A stretch of 6,628 nucleotides of DNA from QHWK01 sp035315685 (GTDB lineage: Bacteria; Acidobacteriota; Vicinamibacteria; Vicinamibacterales; CAVVIG01): assembly GCA_035315685.1 (NCBI GenBank), contig DATFXR010000613.1, forward strand, positions 1 through 6,628, read 5' to 3'. Positions 1 to 5,109 of this stretch are shown here, one piece after another. The notes below the pieces were generated by a model. The model did no database searches. It worked only from the letters and a program-made list of their open reading frames with translations, and was not told where the DNA came from. Both the position numbers and the translations under genes were made by a program. Numbering within the stretch: position 1 is the stretch's first letter; each line of letters starts with the position of its first letter.

Positions 1-259
1 CAGCGCGATCGGATCGCCGATGCTGCAGTATCGCGGGCCGTTCGTGCTGCAGATGCCAGACGAGGCGTGGTTCAACACGACTATGATGCAGAAGGACCTG
101 CGGCTTGCGCTCGAGATGGGGCGCGAGCTCGGCGTTCCGCTACCGACGACCTCGACCACCAACGAGTGGCTGACGGCGGCGCGGGCGATCGGGCTGGCTG
201 ACGAAGACTTCGCCGCGGTGTTCCAGGCGCTGGCTCGCGCCGCGGGAGCAGCGGAATGA
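1..259 (+). CDS. NAD(P)-dependent beta-hydroxyacid dehydrogenase, C-terminal fragment (3-hydroxyisobutyrate dehydrogenase family)
   Basis: The reading frame is already open at base 2, so this is the last 85 residues of a gene that begins left of the window; the ATG at 20 is internal. The visible part matches the all-alpha C-terminal domain of the 3-hydroxyisobutyrate/tartronate-semialdehyde reductase family: a GSPML...RGPF segment, then the conserved KDLRLALEMGRELGVPLP helix, whose Lys-Asp lies near the cofactor/substrate site in known members. Family members oxidise or reduce a beta-hydroxyacid with NAD(P) in the cytoplasm. The N-terminal Rossmann domain is outside the window, so cofactor and substrate cannot be judged. 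The stop TGA overlaps the next gene's ATG (ATGA at 256-259), implying translational coupling with the E1 alpha gene and a shared pathway. Family assignment is fairly sure; the exact enzyme is not. Confidence 0.85.
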   Translation, partial: SAIGSPMLQYRGPFVLQMPDEAWFNTTMMQKDLRLALEMGRELGVPLPTTSTTNEWLTAARAIGLADEDFAAVFQALARAAGAAE

Positions 260-1212
260 GTGATCGGCTCGTGCAGATCTACCGGCAGATGGTGGCAATT
301 CGGCTGTTCGAGGAGCGCGTCAACGATCTCTACACGCGCGCGCTGATGCCGGGTCTCGCGCACCTGTATATCGGCGAGGAAGCCGTCGCGGTCGGCGTCT
401 GCAGCGCACTGCGCAGAGACGACTACATCACCAGCACGCACCGCGGTCACGGCCACTGCCTCGCGAAAGGGGCGGCGCCCGATCTGATGTTCGCGGAGCT
501 CCTCGGCAAGAAGGCCGGCTACTGCAAAGGTAAGGGCGGCTCGATGCACATCGCCGACCCCGAGACGGGCAATCTCGGCGCGAACGCCATTGTCGGCGGC
601 AGCGCCGCGCTCGCCACCGGCGCCGCCTTCTCGTCGAAGTATCTCGGCCAGGATCGTGTCGTCGTCTGCTTCTTCGGAGAAGGCGCGCTCGGCCAGGGCG
701 TCCTCTACGAGTCGATGAACCTCGCGCAGCTGTGGAAGTTGCCCGTGATCTATCTCTGTGAGAACAATCTCTACAACGAATACACCCACTTCGCCGAGAC
801 GACGGCTGGGGAGATCGCGGCGCGGCCGGCCGCATTCGGCATCGAGTCGGCGAGTGTGGATGGGCAGGACGTCCGCGCCGTCCACGACACCATCGCGCCG
901 CTGGTCGCGCGGGCGCGGCGCGGCGACGGTCCGGCGTTCGTCGTCGCCGCCACCTATCGATTCCGCGGCCACCACGTCGGCGACGTCAGCCGCGATTACT
1001 ACCGGACGAAGCAGGAAGAGCAGCGCTGGATGAGCGATCGCGATCCGATCGCGATCCTCGCCGCGCATCTCGTCGCATCCGGAGTCGCCGACCGCGCATC
1101 GCTCGATGGCATCCATGCGGAGCTGACGCACCAGATGGACGAGGCGATGCAGTGGGCGATTGACGCGCCGTACCCGAGCGTCGAGGAAGTGACGGAGGAC
1201 GTGTACGCGTAA
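256..1212 (+). CDS. Thiamine-diphosphate 2-oxoacid dehydrogenase E1 component, alpha subunit (pyruvate/acetoin dehydrogenase type)
   Basis: This 318-residue protein has the normal length and motif order for the alpha subunit of a heterotetrameric E1, which decarboxylates a 2-oxoacid (or cleaves acetoin) on thiamine diphosphate and passes the acyl group to lipoyl-E2. Visible motifs are HLYIGEEAVAVG (36-47), THRGHGHCLAKG (61-72), GKGGSMHIAD (92-101), the thiamine-diphosphate/Mg motif GEGALGQG (141-148) closing at ENN (169-171), and a C-terminal FRGHHVGDVSRDYYR loop followed by DPI. The usual GDG of the cofactor motif reads GEG here, a conservative change. The start ATG overlaps the upstream stop, with GGGAG at 244-248 as a modest ribosome site. 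The beta subunit follows 16 nt downstream. Candidate names are pdhA, acoA or bkdA-like; the sequence alone does not choose between pyruvate, acetoin and branched-chain substrates. Confidence 0.93.
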   Translation: MSDRLVQIYRQMVAIRLFEERVNDLYTRALMPGLAHLYIGEEAVAVGVCSALRRDDYITSTHRGHGHCLAKGAAPDLMFAELLGKKAGYCKGKGGSMHIADPETGNLGANAIVGGSAALATGAAFSSKYLGQDRVVVCFFGEGALGQGVLYESMNLAQLWKLPVIYLCENNLYNEYTHFAETTAGEIAARPAAFGIESASVDGQDVRAVHDTIAPLVARARRGDGPAFVVAATYRFRGHHVGDVSRDYYRTKQEEQRWMSDRDPIAILAAHLVASGVADRASLDGIHAELTHQMDEAMQWAIDAPYPSVEEVTEDVYA

Positions 1213-1215
1213 TCC

Positions 1216-1220
1216 GGAGG
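1216..1220 (+). promoter_or_regulatory. Shine-Dalgarno GGAGG of the E1 beta gene
   Basis: GGAGG sits 8 nt before the ATG at 1229. It decides the start: the frame has no other ATG, GTG or TTG codon between 1229 and the first conserved E1 beta residues (PREITF, from 1328). The repeat-encoded N-terminal tail must therefore be translated. The 8-nt spacer is itself a GCGCAGAG sequence containing the unit of the repeat that follows. Confidence 0.7.
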
Positions 1221-1228
1221 GCGCAGAG

Positions 1229-2305
1229 ATGGCGGAGCACGCAGCCCGGAAAGCAACCGCAGAACCCGCAGAGCACGCAGAGAGACGTAATTACTCTGCG
1301 AACTCTGCGGTCTCTGCGGTTGCTTTCCCCCGCGAGATTACGTTCGGCGAGGCGGTCAAGGAAGCGATCGCCGAGGAGATGCGCCGCGATCCGCACGTCG
1401 TGCTGTTTGGTGAGGATGTCGCGGAGGCCGGAACGGCGTTCAAGGTCCTGACCGGGCTGGTCCAGGAATTCGGGCCGACGCGCGTCATCGACACGCCGAT
1501 CTCCGAAGCCGGGTTCACCGGCCTCGGCGTCGGCGCCGCGATGACCGGCCTGCGGCCGATCGTCGACATCATGTTCGGCGACTTCCTCACGCTGGTGATG
1601 GATCAGCTCGCCAACCAGGCCGCGAAGATTCACTACATGTCCGGCGGCAAGTGGCGCGTGCCGCTGGTCGTCCGCGCGACGCTCGGCGCAACCCGCCGGT
1701 CGGCGGCGCAGCATTCGCAGTCGCTCCACGCGTGGCCGAGTCACATCCCGGGCCTGAAGGTCGTCGTGCCGTCGACGCCCTACGACGCGAAAGGTCTGAT
1801 GAAAGCGGCGATTCGCGACGACAACCCCGTGGTCGTCTTCGAAGACAAGATGCAGTACAGGCTGAAGGGGCCCGTGCCTGGCGAGGACTACGTGATTCCG
1901 CTTGGCGTCGCCGACGTCAAGCGGGCGGGCCGCGACATCACGATCGTCGCGACCAGCAGCATGGTCCAGGTGGCGCTCGGCGCCGCGACGCTGCTCGAGG
2001 CGATTGGCGTCGACGCCGAAGTCGTCGACCCGCGGACGACGTGGCCGCTCGATGAGAGGACGATCGTCGAGTCGGTGAAGAAGACGTCGCGGGCGATCGT
2101 GATGGACGAGGGTTACGGACGCTATGGCGTCGGCGCGGAGCTGGCGGCGGTGATCGCCGAGGGCGCCTTCTACAATCTCGACGCGCCGGTGACTCGTCTC
2201 GGCGCGATGCACGTGCCGATTCCCTTCTCGCCGCCGCTCGAGGACGCCACGGTGCCGACGGAGCAGACGGTCGTCGAGACGGCTCGGCGTCTGTGCAACA
2301 AGTAA
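1229..2305 (+). CDS. Thiamine-diphosphate 2-oxoacid dehydrogenase E1 component, beta subunit, with repeat-encoded N-terminal extension
   Basis: A 358-residue beta subunit that pairs with the preceding alpha subunit to form the E1 active site. From residue 34 it follows the family closely: PREITFGEAVKEAI, GEDVAEAG (61-68), RVIDTPISEAG (85-95), GLRPIVDIMFGDF (107-119), AQHSQS with His162 as the conserved active-site histidine, PGLKVVVPSTPYDAKGL, and a C-terminal transketolase domain with VDPRTTWPLDERTIVESVKKT. Typical family members are about 325 residues and begin near the PREITF segment. The extra ~33 residues here are low-complexity (AEP-AEH-AER, then SAN-SAV-SAV) and coincide with an 81-bp palindromic repeat inserted in frame. 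The start at 1229 is supported by GGAGG and by the lack of any later start before the domain. Function and partner are confident; the extension is predicted to be a disordered tail. Confidence 0.93.
   Translation: MAEHAARKATAEPAEHAERRNYSANSAVSAVAFPREITFGEAVKEAIAEEMRRDPHVVLFGEDVAEAGTAFKVLTGLVQEFGPTRVIDTPISEAGFTGLGVGAAMTGLRPIVDIMFGDFLTLVMDQLANQAAKIHYMSGGKWRVPLVVRATLGATRRSAAQHSQSLHAWPSHIPGLKVVVPSTPYDAKGLMKAAIRDDNPVVVFEDKMQYRLKGPVPGEDYVIPLGVADVKRAGRDITIVATSSMVQVALGAATLLEAIGVDAEVVDPRTTWPLDERTIVESVKKTSRAIVMDEGYGRYGVGAELAAVIAEGAFYNLDAPVTRLGAMHVPIPFSPPLEDATVPTEQTVVETARRLCNK
1248..1328. repeat. 81-bp CGCAGAG-type palindromic repeat inside the E1 beta coding region
   Basis: Two 38-bp arms, 1248-1285 and 1291-1328, pair across a 5-nt loop (CGTAA) with five mismatches (1264/1311 region, 1274-1275/1301-1302, 1283/1293) and one G/T wobble; the outer 16 bp (GGAAAGCAACCGCAGA) pair perfectly. 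Inside, CGCAGAG recurs at 1267 and 1276, and its complement CTCTGCG at 1294, 1303 and 1312, with a 9-bp period. A further CGCAGAG at 1222-1228 and a direct repeat GAGCACGCAG (1235-1244, 1271-1280) show related sequence reaching up to the start codon. The length is exactly 27 codons and all codons are open in the gene's frame. It looks like a dispersed non-autonomous palindromic element; similar CGCAGAG repeats are, from memory, common in some high-GC soil bacteria, which is unverified. Confidence 0.88.
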
Positions 2306-2428
2306 TGGCTGATGGCTAAATGGCTAATGGCCGATGGCTGATGGCTGCTGACGTGGCCGAGGCGGGATGGCTGGATCAAGACCTTTCAACCATCAACCAT
2401 AGCCATCAGCCATCAGCCATCAGCCATT
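2304..2428. repeat. GGCTGAT-type inverted repeat filling the E1 beta/M24 gap
   Basis: The 137-nt gap between stop (2305) and the next start (2443) is mostly this element. The left side (2304-2345) is six imperfect 7-8 bp units of ATGGCTG/ATGGCTA type; the right side (2388-2428) is the complementary series CCATCAA, CCATAG, then CCATCAG units. The outermost 14 bp (2304-2317 against 2415-2428) pair perfectly; inside, pairing is imperfect and out-of-register folding is possible because of the 7-bp period. The left end overlaps the E1 beta stop codon. The 40-odd bases between the arms contain nothing I can name. Without the element the two genes would be only about 14 nt apart, as tight as the other junctions. 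Transcribed as RNA it could form a long hairpin between the genes and affect processing or mRNA stability. Confidence 0.85.
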
Positions 2429-2431
2429 GAC

Positions 2432-2438
2432 AGGGAGG
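2432..2438 (+). promoter_or_regulatory. Shine-Dalgarno AGGGAGG of the M24 gene
   Basis: AGGGAGG lies 4 nt before a GTG at 2443, slightly close but strong, and directly follows the end of the inverted repeat. It supports the GTG start over the in-frame ATG at 2467, which has no such site. Confidence 0.65.
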
Positions 2439-2442
2439 CACC

Positions 2443-3792
2443 GTGTCCATTCGCACCTACGGCACGATGGGCGTCGACTGGGAGCAGCGGATCGATTTCG
2501 ATCGGCTGCGCACCGAGCGCCTTGCGCGCATCAAGGCGCTGCTCGCGAAGTCGGAGCTGGGCGCACTGCTCTGCTTCGACATGAACAACGTCCGCTACAT
2601 CACCGCGACCCATATCGGCACGTGGGCGCAGGACAAGATCAGCCGCTTCACGCTCCTGCCGCAGCACGACGAGCCGGTGCTGTGGGATTTCGGTTCGGCC
2701 GCGAAACATCATCAGCTCAACTGTCCGTGGCTCGGCGAGCGATCGCGGCCGGGCATCGCGCTGCTGCGCGGCGCGATGACGCCGGAGATGGGGCGCGCCG
2801 AGGACGTCGCCAGGAAGATCCGCGTCGAGCTCGAATCGCGCGGCCTGCTCGGCGAGCCGGTCGGCATCGACGTCGTCGAGCCGCCGATTCTCTTCGCGCT
2901 CCAGCGGGAAGGCGTCACGGTGGTGGACGGCCAGCAGCTGATGTCCGACGCGCGCGAAATCAAGACGCAGGACGAGATCTCGCTGCTCACGCACTCCGCG
3001 ATGATGGTGGACGCCGCGTACCACGAGCTGTATCAGGCGATGAAACCGGGCATGCGCGAGAACGAGTGTGTCGGCCTGGTCAGCAAGGTGCTCTACGACC
3101 TCGGGTCCGAGTACGTCGAGGGGGTCAACGCCATCTCCGGCGAACGGTGCAGCCCGCATCCGCACGTGTTCTCCGACCGCGCGCTCAGGCCCGGCGATCC
3201 TGTGTATTACGACATCCTGCACTCCTACATGGGCTACCGGACGTGCTACTACCGGTGCTTCGCGATCAACTTTGCGTCGCAGGCGCTGATCGATGCGTAC
3301 AAGCGCTGCCGCGACTATCTCGATGCATCGATCGAGCTGATTCGTCCCGGCCGGTCGACAGCCGACGTCGCGTCGGTGTGGCCGAAGGCGACCGACTTCG
3401 GGTTCCCGAGCGAAGAGGCGGCGTTCGCCCTCCAGTTCGGCCACGGCGTCGGCCTGGCGATCTGGGAGAAGCCGGTGATCAGCCGGCTGGTCTCGCTCGA
3501 ACATCCGCACGAGATCAAGCCGGGGATGGTGTTCGCGCTCGAAACCTTCTGGCCCTCGAAGGACGGCTGGAGCGCCGCCCGAATCGAGGAAGAGATCGTG
3601 GTCACGCCGACCGGCCACGAAGTGATCACCCGCTTCCCGGCGGAGCAGCTGCTGGTCGCCGGCGCGAGCTACGTCACGGTCGACGGTCCGCTGAAGACGA
3701 CGCGCGAGCTCGAGGGGACGCCGAACCGCGAGGTCGTGCAGTTGATTGCCGAGAGCGCCAGGACGGAAGCGCCGGCGAAAATCGGCGCCTGA
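2443..3792 (+). CDS. M24 family (aminopeptidase P/creatinase fold) protein with one metal ligand replaced
   Basis: This 449-residue protein has the two-domain M24B layout: an N-terminal creatinase-like domain (about 20-170, with LLCFDMNNVRYIT at 42-54) and a C-terminal pita-bread domain (about 180-400). Of the five usual metal ligands, Asp257 (YYDIL), His334 (FGHGVGL), Glu367 (FALET) and Glu382 (ARIEEEI) are in place. The second Asp, expected 11 residues after the first, is Cys268 in GYRTCYYR. This fold includes Xaa-Pro peptidases but also non-peptidases such as creatinase and the DMSP lyase DddP, so the loss of a ligand argues against assuming peptidase activity. No signal peptide is visible; it is probably cytoplasmic. 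It starts with GTG after a strong ribosome site, and its TGA overlaps the E2 start by one base. Lying between E1 beta and E2, it probably acts in the same pathway. Fold confident, reaction unknown. Confidence 0.88.
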   Translation: MSIRTYGTMGVDWEQRIDFDRLRTERLARIKALLAKSELGALLCFDMNNVRYITATHIGTWAQDKISRFTLLPQHDEPVLWDFGSAAKHHQLNCPWLGERSRPGIALLRGAMTPEMGRAEDVARKIRVELESRGLLGEPVGIDVVEPPILFALQREGVTVVDGQQLMSDAREIKTQDEISLLTHSAMMVDAAYHELYQAMKPGMRENECVGLVSKVLYDLGSEYVEGVNAISGERCSPHPHVFSDRALRPGDPVYYDILHSYMGYRTCYYRCFAINFASQALIDAYKRCRDYLDASIELIRPGRSTADVASVWPKATDFGFPSEEAAFALQFGHGVGLAIWEKPVISRLVSLEHPHEIKPGMVFALETFWPSKDGWSAARIEEEIVVTPTGHEVITRFPAEQLLVAGASYVTVDGPLKTTRELEGTPNREVVQLIAESARTEAPAKIGA

Positions 3793-4976
3793 TGGCAGTC
3801 AGCGTCGTGATGCCCGCGCTGGAGATGGCGCAGGAAACGGGGAAGCTCCTCGCGTGGCGGAAGAAAGAAGGCGATCACGTCAGCAGGGGCGAGACGCTGC
3901 TCGAGATCGAGACGGACAAGGCGGTGGTCGAGGTCGAGGCGCCAGGCGACGGAATCCTCGCGGCGATCACGGCGACCGAGGGTGCCGTCGTTCCGGTCGG
4001 CCAGACGATCGCGTGGCTCGTCGCCCCTGGCGAAGTCCCCCCCGCCACGCCGGCCGCGCACACGGGACGGCGATCGGATGCGGTTTCACCGGCAGTGACA
4101 CGCGATCGCGAACAGCGTGCGAACGCTTCGTCGATGGCGGAGATCCGGATCTCGCCGAAGGCTCGCCGTCTCGCGAAGGAGCACGGGATCGATCTGGCAA
4201 CGCTCCGCGGCTCAGGCCCGGACGGAGAGATTCTCGCGGAAGACATCCAATCAGCCCTCAACCCATCACCCGGCCATTCAGCCATCAGCCGTCAGCCATC
4301 AGCCATGTCGCCGTCGTTCGCGGCAGTGATGGCGGCGCGAACGACGCAGAGCTGGACGACGGTCCCGCACTTCTTCATTTCGCGCGACGTCGAGGCAACG
4401 GCGCTCATGGCCGCGCGAAGGAGCACCCTCAGCGAAGCCGCCAGCACCCTCAGCGAAGCCGCCAGCACCATCACCGATGTCCTCATCTCGCTCGCCGCCC
4501 GCACGCTCGTGAGGCATGCGCGCCTGAATTCGAGCTGGATCGAGGGCGCAGTTCGAGCCAACGCCGACATCAACGTCGCGATCGCGATCGCCGTCGAGGA
4601 CGCGGTCGTCGCCGGTGTCATTCGCCAGGCTGACCGTGTGTCGCTGTCAGATATCGCGGCGCGTCGGAAGGAACTTGCGAATCGTGCCCGCGCCGGCCGC
4701 CTGCAGCCGTCCGACATTACCGAAGCGACCTTCACGATCAGCAATCTCGGGATGTTTCAGGTCGACTCGTTCACCGCGATCATCGTTCCGCCGCAGGCAG
4801 CCATCCTCGCCGTCGGCGCGATCGCCGATCGCGTGGTCGCCGTCAACAGTCAGCCCGCCGTGCGGCCGATGATGACGCTGACGCTGTCGTGCGATCACCG
4901 TGTCGTTGACGGCGCCCGCGCGGCGGCCTTCCTCAGTGACCTGGTCGAGGCGATTCGCGCGTGCCGGTCCGGCTAG
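3792..4976 (+). CDS. Dihydrolipoamide acyltransferase (E2) of the 2-oxoacid dehydrogenase complex
   Basis: A 394-residue E2 that takes the acyl group from E1 on a swinging lipoyl arm and transfers it to CoA. Domains in order: lipoyl domain 2-77 with the lipoylated Lys43 in ETDKAVVEVEAP; linker 79-117; peripheral subunit-binding domain 118-156 (ISPKARRLAKEHGIDLATLRGSGPDGEI); second linker about 157-175; catalytic domain to the end, with VPHF at 191-194, NLGMF at 318-322 and the catalytic DHRVVDG (368-374, His369 and Asp373). The ATG overlaps the M24 stop (TGATG), with no clear ribosome site of its own, so coupling is likely; the same frame is open upstream but that part is a shadow of the M24 gene. 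Three oddities: the second linker is encoded by a GGCTGAT-type repeat, residues 211-224 are a perfect duplication, and the last residues and stop lie in another repeat. Candidate names are pdhC or acoC; the acyl group is unknown. Confidence 0.93.
   Translation: MAVSVVMPALEMAQETGKLLAWRKKEGDHVSRGETLLEIETDKAVVEVEAPGDGILAAITATEGAVVPVGQTIAWLVAPGEVPPATPAAHTGRRSDAVSPAVTRDREQRANASSMAEIRISPKARRLAKEHGIDLATLRGSGPDGEILAEDIQSALNPSPGHSAISRQPSAMSPSFAAVMAARTTQSWTTVPHFFISRDVEATALMAARRSTLSEAASTLSEAASTITDVLISLAARTLVRHARLNSSWIEGAVRANADINVAIAIAVEDAVVAGVIRQADRVSLSDIAARRKELANRARAGRLQPSDITEATFTISNLGMFQVDSFTAIIVPPQAAILAVGAIADRVVAVNSQPAVRPMMTLTLSCDHRVVDGARAAAFLSDLVEAIRACRSG
4274..4306. repeat. Half-copy of the GGCTGAT-type repeat, translated in the E2 linker
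   Basis: CCATTCAG is followed by CCATCAG/CCGTCAG units at the same 7-bp period as the right arm of the repeat at 2388-2428; only this one orientation is present, with no complementary arm nearby. It encodes roughly residues 161-172 of E2 (HSAISRQPSAM), exactly between the subunit-binding and catalytic domains. The preceding bases (about 4250-4273) also look like degenerate units. Placement in a flexible linker explains how it is tolerated. Confidence 0.8.
4422..4463 (+). repeat. Perfect 21-bp tandem duplication in E2
   Basis: Two identical 21-bp units, 4422-4442 and 4443-4463, followed by the first six bases of a third (4464-4469). They encode STLSEAA twice (residues 211-224), then STITD. 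Other E2 proteins normally have a single short segment between the ALMAARR-like strand and the ITDVLISLAA-like helix, so one unit is probably a recent in-frame slippage insertion. Confidence 0.9.
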
Positions 4977-5101
4977 AGCCGGACACTACCGCTGATCACG
5001 GTGCGGCTGACGCCGGATACTGCCGCTGATCACGGTGCAGCTGACGCCGGATACTGCCGCTGATCACGGTGGCTCGGTAGTGTCCGGCTTTAGCCGGACC
5101 G
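4965..5101. repeat. 137-bp composite palindrome at the convergent gene end; possible bidirectional terminator
   Basis: Arms of 27 bp (4965-4991 and 5075-5101) are inverted copies with a single G/T mismatch (4976/5090). Each arm contains its own 8-bp hairpin with a 2-nt loop: GTCCGGCT against AGCCGGAC at 4967-4984, and the same at 5082-5099. The element begins exactly at codon 392 of E2 and supplies its last three residues (RSG) and the TAG stop. It ends 8 nt before the stop of the minus-strand quinoprotein gene. It fills the 133-nt space between convergent genes and could stop transcription from both sides, but no T-run follows any hairpin, so it is not a standard intrinsic terminator. Confidence 0.87.
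4979..5070 (+). repeat. Three tandem 34-bp copies inside the composite palindrome
   Basis: Units at 4979-5012 and 5013-5046 are complete (34 bp each, three differences); a third at 5047-5070 matches for 24 bp before running into the right arm. All share CCGCTGATCACGGTG. The first 13 bp of unit 1 are the inner end of the left palindrome arm, so the two extra units look like expansion of the original loop by 2 x 34 bp. Confidence 0.9.
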
Positions 5102-5109
5102 TGAGAGCG

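Noticed and set aside
1032..1060. Clustered GCGATCGC/GATCGCGATC octamers here and at 4575-4595, like cyanobacterial HIP1 sites
   Set aside because: They fall within alternating Ile/Ala/Asp codons of a GC-rich gene and are not regularly spaced; codon use explains them.
986..2212. Open frame of 408 codons on the - strand opposite E1 alpha/beta, and a similar one opposite the M24 gene (2413-3618)
   Set aside because: Both give Arg/Asp/His-rich translations typical of antisense shadows in GC-rich genes, and the + strand has well-conserved proteins.
2354..2365. TGGCCGAGGCGG fits the consensus of a tRNA D-arm, hinting at a tRNA fragment in the intergenic repeat
   Set aside because: No anticodon stem, T-loop motif or acceptor stem could be found around it; a 12-bp degenerate match is easily due to chance.
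2427..3791. Long open frame on the + strand running into E2 from 2427, suggesting an 849-residue fusion protein
   Set aside because: Residues before the ATG at 3792 are Arg/Ala-rich and match nothing; that stretch is the out-of-frame shadow of the M24 gene, which has clear family motifs.
4037..4043. Run of seven C in the E2 linker as a possible phase-variation or frameshift site
   Set aside because: The frame is intact through it and both flanking domains are complete; a single run of seven in GC-rich DNA is not strong evidence.
4967..4984. Hairpin at the E2 stop as a classical Rho-independent terminator
   Set aside because: There is no T-run after the stem on either strand; it is better described as part of the composite repeat.
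4979..5070. Three 34-bp repeats resembling a short CRISPR array
   Set aside because: The copies are directly adjacent with no spacers, and they form part of a larger palindrome; no cas genes are present.
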